Shown here: positions 7,701 through 15,800 of the stretch, piece by piece
How positions within the stretch are numbered: the stretch's first letter is position 1
Layout of the letters: each line of letters begins with the position of its first letter
From: an uncultured Bacilli bacterium
GTDB lineage: Bacteria; Bacillota_I; Bacilli_A; RFN20; CAG-631
Length of the DNA: 25,087 nt
NCBI GenBank assembly: GCA_934202505.1
Contig: CAKPXW010000014.1
Span: 1-25,087, forward strand
Direction of reading: 5' to 3'
Translations under genes and position numbers: made by a program
The notes under the pieces: generated by a model
Told to the model about the DNA's origin: nothing
Seen by the model: only the letters and a program-made list of their open reading frames with translations
Databases searched by the model: none

Positions 7701-8357
7701 AAAAAACTAGGTGGATTAAAGATTGCTACAAACCCATTTGATGGTGTAAGTAACGATGAATTAAACGAATTAATGGAAAAAGCCGAAATGGCAAAAGATG
7801 GAAAGTATGTATTAGTTGATGGCCAAACAGGTGAAAGATTTAATGAAAGAATTTCAGTTGGTATAATGTATTTCTTAAAACTTTCACACATGGTTGATGA
7901 TAAATTACATGCAAGGTCTATTGGACCTTATTCGTTAGTTACTCAACAACCTTTAGGTGGTAAAGCTCAAAATGGTGGTCAAAGATTTGGTGAAATGGAA
8001 GTTTGGGCTCTTGAAGCTTATGGTGCTGCTCATACCTTACAAGAAATTCTAACTATTAAGTCAGATGATGTAATTGGAAGAGGTAAAGCTTATGAAGCAA
8101 TTATCAAAGGCAAAGATATTCCAAATCCTGGAATCCCAGAATCATTTAGAGTATTACAAAAAGAATTACAAGCTTTAGCAATTGATGTTGAGCTTGTTGA
8201 TAATAATGGTGAATTAATGGATACTAGCGATATTATGAAAGAAACTCGTAATACTCCTAAGTATATTCGTGAAGAGTTTGAAAATGTTGCAGAAGATGAT
8301 GCTTTTGATGTCAATTCAGATTTTTCATGGTCAAATGATGACGGAGGTGAAAACTAA
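4779..8357 (+). CDS. rpoB: DNA-directed RNA polymerase subunit beta
   Basis: The 1192-residue beta subunit, close to the Bacillus length. Conserved blocks run in order from YAPNRRNFAKIGG through the rifampicin region (SSQLSQFMDQTNP), YSHYGRICPIESPEGPNIGL, the YNYEDA acidic pair, KISEGDKMAGRHGNKG and GGKAQNGGQRFGEMEVWALEA near the end. The start is GTG at 4779, with AGGGGGA about eight bases upstream. In the rifampicin pocket, residue 480 is Asn where E. coli has His526, and residue 489 is Gln where E. coli has Pro535. Asn526 was reported for the naturally insensitive Spiroplasma citri, so rifampicin insensitivity is predicted. The stop overlaps the rpoC start by one base (TAATG), with the rpoC ribosome-binding site inside rpoB, indicating translational coupling. 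Confidence 0.98.
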   Translation: MIKTTYEKQKYAPNRRNFAKIGGTLSLPNLIEIQTSSFKWFLDEGLEEVFNDIFPIDNGKGLSLEFISCHFDEPKYSTVDCKNRDMNYSRPLKATLRLNNNQTGEIKQNEVFMGDFPMMTDTGTFIINGAERVIVSQIVRSAGAYFSKKVDTKNGKLLYGGDLIPSRGTWLQFETDVKDMIIVRIDRSKKLNATVLLKAIGLETPDDIYQLFGKNALIENTLDKDKVFTTREALEEIHAKLRPGEPATEQGPTTLLFQKFFDKRRYDLGASGRYKLKQKLGVYNRLIDTILAEDLVDCNGEVVFEKNTYMSKEKVKELQAMKFFENGAHKYTVKVNKAFGEADTVNMVEVYTDESKSQKVRIIGTDLQIDNKFITVPDIYATFSYLLTLMHNLGDTDDIDHLGNRRIRCVGELLQNQFRIGFSRMERSVKERMSITETESMTAVNLINIRPLTSAVKEFFSSSQLSQFMDQTNPIAELTNKRRISALGQGGITRERASFDVRDVHYSHYGRICPIESPEGPNIGLINYISCYAKINEYGFIETPYRKVVHKDGKHYVLDTDCIYLSADEEKDYIIGTASFKMGKDGEILDSVIVSRFNGDDISANVEDIDLVDVAPRQVISIPTGLIPFIENDDAARAMLGANMQRQAVPLLRPHAPFVGTGMEYPAAHDSGVALISKDEGVITYVDSTRILLKNKAGETKTYMLTKFARSNAGTCFNQNPIVVVGQEVKPGDILADGPAMDNGELALGQNVIIAFTTWHGYNYEDAVIMSQRLVKDDVYTSIHIEEYDLECRETKLGPEEITRDIPNVGEDSKTQLDELGIVIPGSEVKEGDILVGKITPRGVVEPSSEEKLLMAIFGDKTKEGKDSSLRVPHGGAGIVLDVKVFNRKSGGVDLAPGINQIVRVFIAQKRKISEGDKMAGRHGNKGVISRIVPEEDMPFLPDGTPVDVILNPLGVPSRMNIGQVLELHLGMACKKLGGLKIATNPFDGVSNDELNELMEKAEMAKDGKYVLVDGQTGERFNERISVGIMYFLKLSHMVDDKLHARSIGPYSLVTQQPLGGKAQNGGQRFGEMEVWALEAYGAAHTLQEILTIKSDDVIGRGKAYEAIIKGKDIPNPGIPESFRVLQKELQALAIDVELVDNNGELMDTSDIMKETRNTPKYIREEFENVAEDDAFDVNSDFSWSNDDGGEN

Positions 8358-11300
8358 TGGGTATAGATATTAATAAATTATCTTCTATTAGAGTTAAACT
8401 TGCTTCTCCTGAGAAAATTCTTGAATGGTCTCATGGGGAAGTAACTAAACCTGAAACAATTAACTACCGTTCACAAAAACCAGAAATGGATGGATTATTT
8501 TGTGAAAGAATTTTTGGACCTGCTAAAGATTATGAATGTCATTGCGGGAAATATAAGAAAATTAGATTCCAAGGTATTGTTTGTGAAAAATGTGGTGTAG
8601 AAATAACTACAAAATCTGTTCGTCGTGAAAGAATGGGACATATTGCACTTGCATCTCCTGTTACGCATATTTGGTATTTAAAGGGTGTTCCTTCTAGAAT
8701 GGCTTTAATTTTAGATATTTCTCCAAAAGAATTAGAAGATGTTGTTTACTTCGTTTCACATATATGTATTGATAATGGAGATTGCAAACTTCTTGTTAAA
8801 GGAGAAGTTTTATCTGAAAAAAAAGCAAGAGAAAAATTCACTTCAGTAATTCGTGATTTAATTGCTATTAATCACTGGGATGATGAAGTTGAATCTTCTC
8901 ACTATTTCGATGCTAAAAATGAATATAATGCTGCAAGACAAACTTATTTTGACTATAAAAATGCTACTTCTGACTCTGAAACTGGCGAAGTAGATGAAGA
9001 AAAATTACAAGAGTTAAAGAATGCTGTTGAATTTGCAAATGCAAAATTAAAAGATATTGCTGCTTCAATTTCTTATGATGCTCCAAGAGCATATGAGTTA
9101 ATTGAACGTCTTGAAAAAGAAAAAGTATTTGATTTCTATCTATTTGCTAATTTTATTACTAAACATACTGGTGCAAAATTTGGAATTGGTGCTGAAGCTG
9201 TTAAAGAATTACTTGAAGCTGTAGATATCGAAAAAGAGTTTGATGAAATCAAGGTTGAACTTAAAGATACAGGCAGCCAAAAATTAAAGCGTCAAAAATT
9301 ACTAAAAAGATTAGATGTAATTGAATCATTTAGAATTTCAGGAAATAGACCTGAATGGATGGTTCTTACAGTAGTTCCAGTAATTCCACCAGATTTAAGA
9401 CCTATGTTACAACTAGATGGTGGTCGTTTTGCTGCTAGTGATTTAAACGAATTATATAGAAGAGTTTTAACTCGTAATATTCGTTTGAAAAAATTACAAG
9501 AAATTAATGCTCCTGCTGTTATTTTAATTAATGAAAAACGTATGCTTCAAGAAGCTGTTGATGCTTTAATTGATAATGGTAGAAGATCAAAAGCAGTTCA
9601 AGGTGCTGGTGGAAGAAACTTAAAATCTTTATCTTCTACTTTAAAAGGAAAACAAGGACGTTTCAGACAAAACTTACTTGGTAAGAGAGTTGACTATTCT
9701 GGTCGTTCTGTTATTGCTGTAGGCCCTGAACTTAGAATGAACCAATGTGGTATCCCACGTGAAATGGCAGTTCAATTATTCAAACCATTTATTGAAGCTA
9801 AAATGATGGAAAAGAAGATTTGCTCTTCTCATAAACAAGCTGATAAATTAATTGACAAACAAGGTGAAGAAGTATTAGATGTATTAGATGAAATTATTGC
9901 TGATCATCCAGTATTACTAAACCGTGCTCCAACATTACATAGACTTGGTATTCAAGCATTTGAAACAAAGTTAGTTGATGGAAGAGCTATTCGTCTACAT
10001 CCACTTGTATGTCCTCCATTCAATGCCGACTTTGATGGTGACCAAATGGCTGTACACGTACCACTTTCTAAAGATTCTATTGCTGAAGCAAGAGTTTTAA
10101 TGCTTGCAAGTGGAAATATTCTTGGCCCAAAAGATGGAAAACCAATCGTTGTTCCTTCTCAAGATATGATTTTAGGAAACTACTTCATTACTCTTGAATG
10201 GAGAAAAGAAGACTTCTATAAAAAGGCTGAAAAATATGCTACTGAAGGTGATGAAATTTATGCTGAACAATATCGTTTATATGGCGATTGCGAAGGAAAA
10301 GTTTTTGCAAACCCTGATGGAGTAATATTAGCTTATCAAACAGGAAATATTCATTTACAAACCAGAATAGCAATTGTTGCTTCTTCTTTGCATAAAGATG
10401 GATTTACTCCTGAACAAAATGACTCTTATCTAATCACAACAGTAGGTAAAGTTATTTTCAACTCAATCTTCCCAAGTTATATGGCATATTTAAACAGTGC
10501 AAATGATAGTTATGATGCAACTCCTGATAAATACTTTGTTAAAAAAGGAAGCAACATAAAAGAAATTATTGCAGCTATGCCACTTAATGATCCATTTATT
10601 AAAAAACATATTCAAAAAATTATCGATCATGTATTTAAGTTGAATTCAAAACTTGAAAATGATGAAAAATATAAAGATAAATTAATTCCTGTTTATGTAA
10701 TACTTGATGCTATTAAAGACCAAGGATTTAAATATTCAACATTATCGGGCGTTACAGTTTCTGTTGCTGATATTAATGTTGTTGAAGGTAAGCAAGAATT
10801 AATTGCTGAAGGCGATAAGTTAGTTAAGAAGATTACATCTTTCTATAAGAAAGGTTTATTAACCGATGATGAAAGACATAAACAGATTGTTGATGTTTGG
10901 TCTGATGTAAAAGACAAGGTTGAAAAGAAGCTAAAAGTTCAATTACAAGAAGACAATCGTAACCCATTCTTTATGATGTCAGATTCAGGAGCCCGTGGTT
11001 CTCTATCTAACTTTACTCAACTTGCTGGTATGCGTGGCTTGATGTCTAAGCCTTCAAAACCATCACAAAAAGATATTGGAAAAGATTTAATTGCCAAATT
11101 ATCTCAAACTGGTGGTAAACTTACTGCATCTGAACTTGCTAAATTATCTCAAATGTCTGCTCCAACAGAAAAAACAATTGAACTTCCAATTAAAACTTGT
11201 TTCCGTGAAGGTTTAACTGTTTCTGAATTCTTCATTGCTACCCATGGTGCAAGAAAAGGTATGTCAGATACAGCCTTAAAAACTTCTGAATCTGGTTATT

Positions 11301-12568
11301 TAACAAGAAGACTTGTTGATGTAGCCCATGATGTATTAATTAAAGAAGAAGATTGTCATACTGATGAAGGATATGAAGTAAGAGAAATTGTTGATACAAA
11401 GACAGGTTCAAAGATTGCTCCATTTGAAAACAGATTAATTGGACGTTATACATTAAACAATGTTTATGATCCTAATACCGGTGAATTAATTGTTGATAAC
11501 AATACAATTATTAATGGGGACATTGCTAAAAAGATCATTGCTGCTGGTATAACATCATTAAAGATTAGATCATTATTTGGATGTCGTACAGTTGGTGGCG
11601 TATGTAGTAAATGTTATGGACTTAACTTAGCAGTTGGAAAACCAGTTGAAGTTGGAGAAGCTGTTGGTGTAATGGCTGCTCAATCAATTGGTGAACCAGG
11701 TACTCAGTTAACAATGCGTACATTCCACACAGGTGGTGCTGCCGGTGAATCAGATATTACTACAGGTCTTCCAAGAGTTGAAGAATTATTTGAAACACGT
11801 CCTCCAAAAGGCGAAGCAATTATTTCTGAAATTTCTGGTACTGTTACTGAAATCATTGATAATTCAAGATTTGGTGAAAAGACAGTGGTTAAAGTTGAAA
11901 GAGAAATTGATAAAAACCTTAAAGATGTTCGTGAATATCAAATCCCAATTGGTGCAAAACTACGTGTTGCCAAAGGCGATGTTGTTGCTAATGGACAAAA
12001 AATCACTGATGGACCAATTAATCCAAAAGAATTATTAAAAGTTTCTGCTCAAGTAGATGTTGAAAGATATATCTTAAAAGAAGTTCAAAGAGTATATGCT
12101 TTACAAGGTATTCCAATTTGCGATAAGCATATTGAAGTAATGATTCGTCAAATGTTAAGAAAACTTGTAATCCTTGATGGAGGAGATACAAACTTTGTAC
12201 AAGGATCTAGAGTTGAGAAATCAGAATTTACTGCTGCTAATAAAGAAGTTTTATTACGCCATGGTAGACCAGCTGTAGCAACTCCACTTGTTCTAGGTAT
12301 TACTAAATCATCATTAGAAACAAGTTCATTCTTATCTGCTGCATCATTCCAAGAAACTACTAGAGTTTTAACAGAAGCCGCAATTAAAGGTAAAGAAGAC
12401 CACTTACACGGATTAAAAGAAAATGTTATTGTTGGTAAACTTATTCCATGTGTAGAAACAATTCAAAATGTTTCATTACTAGATGATGAAGACAAAGTTA
12501 TTGAAGAAGAAGCCATCGAAGATGCTTTCGAAGAAGAAAGAACTTTATCAATGAACTTTGATGACTAA
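8357..12568 (+). CDS. rpoC: DNA-directed RNA polymerase subunit beta', with extra insertions
   Basis: A 1403-residue beta' subunit, about 200 longer than Bacillus RpoC. The N-terminal zinc site has C61, C63, C76 and C79; the catalytic NADFDGDQM has D558, D560 and D562. The second zinc site has C1000, C1076, C1083 and C1086. The bridge helix begins near residue 952 and the trigger-loop block QSIGEPGTQLTMRTFHTGGAA is at about 1107-1128, with no large insert in the trigger loop. The extra length sits in three places: about 110 helical residues (162-272) before GIGAEAVKELL, about 25 residues after GNYFITLE (near 616), and about 38 residues (901-938) between GLMSKP and TIELPIK, next to the F-loop. 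All keep the frame, so they are real protein insertions, not frameshifts. Transcription ends at the strong terminator downstream. Confidence 0.98.
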   Translation: MGIDINKLSSIRVKLASPEKILEWSHGEVTKPETINYRSQKPEMDGLFCERIFGPAKDYECHCGKYKKIRFQGIVCEKCGVEITTKSVRRERMGHIALASPVTHIWYLKGVPSRMALILDISPKELEDVVYFVSHICIDNGDCKLLVKGEVLSEKKAREKFTSVIRDLIAINHWDDEVESSHYFDAKNEYNAARQTYFDYKNATSDSETGEVDEEKLQELKNAVEFANAKLKDIAASISYDAPRAYELIERLEKEKVFDFYLFANFITKHTGAKFGIGAEAVKELLEAVDIEKEFDEIKVELKDTGSQKLKRQKLLKRLDVIESFRISGNRPEWMVLTVVPVIPPDLRPMLQLDGGRFAASDLNELYRRVLTRNIRLKKLQEINAPAVILINEKRMLQEAVDALIDNGRRSKAVQGAGGRNLKSLSSTLKGKQGRFRQNLLGKRVDYSGRSVIAVGPELRMNQCGIPREMAVQLFKPFIEAKMMEKKICSSHKQADKLIDKQGEEVLDVLDEIIADHPVLLNRAPTLHRLGIQAFETKLVDGRAIRLHPLVCPPFNADFDGDQMAVHVPLSKDSIAEARVLMLASGNILGPKDGKPIVVPSQDMILGNYFITLEWRKEDFYKKAEKYATEGDEIYAEQYRLYGDCEGKVFANPDGVILAYQTGNIHLQTRIAIVASSLHKDGFTPEQNDSYLITTVGKVIFNSIFPSYMAYLNSANDSYDATPDKYFVKKGSNIKEIIAAMPLNDPFIKKHIQKIIDHVFKLNSKLENDEKYKDKLIPVYVILDAIKDQGFKYSTLSGVTVSVADINVVEGKQELIAEGDKLVKKITSFYKKGLLTDDERHKQIVDVWSDVKDKVEKKLKVQLQEDNRNPFFMMSDSGARGSLSNFTQLAGMRGLMSKPSKPSQKDIGKDLIAKLSQTGGKLTASELAKLSQMSAPTEKTIELPIKTCFREGLTVSEFFIATHGARKGMSDTALKTSESGYLTRRLVDVAHDVLIKEEDCHTDEGYEVREIVDTKTGSKIAPFENRLIGRYTLNNVYDPNTGELIVDNNTIINGDIAKKIIAAGITSLKIRSLFGCRTVGGVCSKCYGLNLAVGKPVEVGEAVGVMAAQSIGEPGTQLTMRTFHTGGAAGESDITTGLPRVEELFETRPPKGEAIISEISGTVTEIIDNSRFGEKTVVKVEREIDKNLKDVREYQIPIGAKLRVAKGDVVANGQKITDGPINPKELLKVSAQVDVERYILKEVQRVYALQGIPICDKHIEVMIRQMLRKLVILDGGDTNFVQGSRVEKSEFTAANKEVLLRHGRPAVATPLVLGITKSSLETSSFLSAASFQETTRVLTEAAIKGKEDHLHGLKENVIVGKLIPCVETIQNVSLLDDEDKVIEEEAIEDAFEEERTLSMNFDD

Positions 12569-12600
12569 ATTCTAAAAATAAAACAAAAAAATAATTTTTA

Positions 12601-12654
12601 AGTAGGCTTAAAAGTATATTAAAAAATTATACTTTAGATAAGTCTACTTTTTTT
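12601..12654 (+). terminator. Strong rho-independent terminator after rpoC
   Basis: AGTAGGCTTA (12601-12610) pairs with TAAGTCTACT (12639-12648), and an inner AAAGTATA (12611-12618) pairs with TATACTTT (12628-12635), followed by seven T residues. It ends the rpoBC unit and isolates the lipoprotein gene transcriptionally. Confidence 0.9.
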
Positions 12655-12751
12655 ATGATTCTTAATTAAATGAAAAAGGTCTTTTTTTTTCAAAATTGTG
12701 TCAAATAATTACATTAAATGTCTTTAGAGAGTATTACCAATATTTTAAATA

Positions 12752-12781
12752 TTGACTAAAGCGCTTCCATGTGACTATAAT
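12752..12781 (+). promoter_or_regulatory. Strong promoter of the lipoprotein gene
   Basis: TTGACT (12752-12757), an 18-base spacer and a consensus TATAAT (12776-12781), 49 bases before the start codon. The spacer holds a palindrome (see next entry), so access of polymerase could be controlled. Confidence 0.8.
12756..12769 (+). promoter_or_regulatory. cre-like operator palindrome in the promoter spacer
   Basis: CTAAAGCGCTTCCA matches 11 of 14 positions of the catabolite response element TGWAANCGNTNWCA, with the central AAGCGCTT palindrome intact. It lies between the -35 and -10 boxes, where a bound CcpA-type repressor would block polymerase. A different LacI-family regulator could equally use it. 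Confidence 0.45.
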
Positions 12782-12830
12782 TATAGTGGAAGTACGAATT
12801 CCAAAAAATATTAATGAAAGGATAATTTAT

Positions 12831-15800
12831 ATGAATTCAAAAAAACTATTACAAAGTCTTTTATTGAGTTTAGGTGTTGCCGCAGTTATTACATCATGCG
12901 GTAAGAACAAGGACAGTGAAAGTACACAACCTTCTTCTCCAACTCAATCTGAGACTGTAAAACCTAGTGAAGAACCTTCAGTAAAACCTTCTGAATCAGA
13001 ATCAGTAAAGCCATCTGAATCAGAATCAGTAAAGCCATCTGAATCAGTTACTCCATCTGAATCAGAATCAGTAAAACCATCTGAATCAGAATCAACTACT
13101 CCTTCAGAATCAGAATCTCCATCTGAATCAGAATCTCCATCAGTTACTCCAGAACCTCAACAAGAATTCACTTCATATTCTGTAGACTTTAACTATAATG
13201 ATAAGAAAACTACAGTTTGGACTGATTTCGAAATTGATGGAACAATCGGAGCTATGCCTGTTGGAAAATCAGGACAAGATGCACTACTTGAAGATAGACG
13301 TTCAATTGATAGTACAGTATTTGGAGACCATACATATGGTTATTATACTTTTGCTATAGATGCAGAAGGATATATCGTATATGCATCTTATGGTTTAGGT
13401 CAAGGTTGGGGTAGTCCTTGCGATGGATACTACCATAACCAAGCAACAAAGAATAGAAACGATACTGATTACTTTATTTTACATGATGAATATGCAGATT
13501 GGCCAAATACAACTTCTGATGGTCAAAAAGCATGGCTACTATACGACTTTGTTATTCCACAAGGTGGTTTCGTAATTACTGCATGGCATAATGATGAAAC
13601 ATTTGTATCTTTATGGAAACAATTATTTGGTGCTAACCAAACTCCAGTATTAAATAATATTCAAAATGCATCTAATAATTCATACCTTGAAAATACAGTA
13701 AAACCAAGATCATTAGATAAGTACTATGTAAAACTTGATAATGATCGTAACTTAAAAGTTGCTGAAAGAACTGACAAGCAAATTAAAGATGCTGATGGCG
13801 CTCAAGAAGAAGAAACAACAGCAATTCATGTTACTGACTTTGGCGAACCAGTTCCTACATATGACTCATTAAAGACAGCTCTTGAAGCTTATGCAGCAGG
13901 AACAGCAGCTGATAGTTATAAAATTAAGGGTGTTGTATCTTATGTATATGAAGATAAATCACTTGTTCTTTCTGATAATGAAGGAAATGATATTTTAATT
14001 TACAATGCTGATAAGAGTTTATTACTTGATTCAGATAACAATAGATTATATTCTGTTGGCGATACAGTTGTTGTAAGTGGTTCTTTAACTACTTTTAAAG
14101 GACTTATCGAAATGAATGCAACTGCAGTTAGTAAAGTTGAAAAATATGGAAAACTTGATGCAGCTGAAGTTAATGTTGTTACAGCTGAAACTGTAGATTT
14201 CATTAGCGTTGCAAATCAATCAAAAGTAGTTAAAGTAGTTGGTGCTGTAGTTAAATCAATTGATGCTTCAGGATCATCTATAATTACTTTAGGTGAAACA
14301 GATATTACATTATTCAAGGCTACATTCCCTGAAACAGTACAAGTTGGTGATACAATTGATGTTACTGCAGTAATTTCTGTATTCAATAATGCTCAATTAA
14401 GAGTTGCTTCTTCTGAAGACATCGTTCGTTACTACAATGTAACAATTGATGATGATGGTGATGAAACAACTGATCCAATTGTTAAAGGATATTCAAAAGG
14501 AGATACAGCTACATTAAAGGCTTCTCCAAAAGAAGGTTATATTTTCGTTAAATGGGTAAAAGTAACTGCTGATGGCGAAGTAGATTATTCAACTGATTCA
14601 ACAACTACATTTGAAGTTGGAGAAGAAGATGCTACATTTAAAGCAATAACTCAATTTGCTCCATGGAATTCATTAGCTCCAGAAATGGGTAATAGTGCTA
14701 TTTTAACTCCAAAAGTAAATAACGCTGATGCTGGTGGAGATGCTTATGCAGTATGGACAAGTGCTGATACAGTAATCCATAAAGATGGTGCTTGGAAGAC
14801 AGGCGCATTAAATGCTGAATGGAGAGGTATTATCGTAGTTGATAAAGATGGCAAGATTGCTTACATGGTATATTGCCCAGCTAACGGATTTGGTGGACCT
14901 AGTGGAACTGGATATTATGCTCATCCTGATTACACTGTAACATATGATGAAGGAACAAATACTTTCTCAACTAATAACCCTGCAATTAACCTTCTTGAAG
15001 GTTATGGCAAATGGACTCAAGAAGATCCAAGCGCTTCAAATAAGTTTGAAATTGTAATTCCAGAAGGCGGATTTGCAATTACTACTCATGGTACTGGTGA
15101 ATTTGATATTATCGAAGCATTAACTGGTGTAAGACTAACTGCTTGGGATAATAAATATAATGCACGTGATGTTATTGATGCAAGAGTTAGAGTTTACTAT
15201 GATGCAGCAAATAACCAAATTAGAACTTATGTTCCTTCAGTAAAAGATGGAAATAAATTAGTATCATTAAATGTTAAAGGATATGGTTCTCCTTCAGGAA
15301 TCGGTCTATTTACAGATGATGAAAGAAACACACTTGTTAGTGGTGTTGAAGGAAGACATACATTTGATAATGATAATGGTTGGAGATTTGCTGTTGCTGT
15401 TGATGCTGATGGAAAAGTAGTTTATGCTTCTTATGGATTAACAGCTGGTTATGGTGGACCTTCTGATAATTTCTACTCAAATGATCCTGAAATTAAGAGT
15501 GCAACTCATGAAGATGCTGGAACAATTGTTGGTATTTTCAAGATTGGTGATAACTATGCTAATTATGGTGAAACTCAAGGCGATTACAAAGATAGAGACT
15601 TTAATGATTTTAAAGCTTTAGTACCAGAAGGTGGATTTGTTCTTACTGGATGGAATAATGATGCAAATATGTCTGCTATTATGGCTGCTATCTTTGGCGC
15701 TGACAAATTAGATGTTACAAATGCTGATAATTTCAATACAATTGAAAAAGGTTCAGTTAACAATATTCGCGTACACTATGAAGAAATCAATGGTGTACCA

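Noticed and set aside
11733..12038. 101-codon frame inside rpoC
   Set aside because: Shifted-frame shadow of the trigger-loop region, Leu/Lys-rich with no recognisable domain.
12671..12709. Short leader peptide (ATG AAA AAG GTC ...) between rpoC and the lipoprotein gene
   Set aside because: Only 12 codons, no ribosome-binding site, and it lies upstream of the promoter.
12771..12830. Upstream GTG start for the lipoprotein
   Set aside because: It overlaps the -10 box of the promoter and would bury the signal peptide; the ATG at 12831 has a good ribosome-binding site and gives a proper lipoprotein signal.
12981..13136. Possible CRISPR-like repeat array
   Set aside because: The repeats are directly adjacent with no unique spacers and encode an in-frame Ser/Glu linker.
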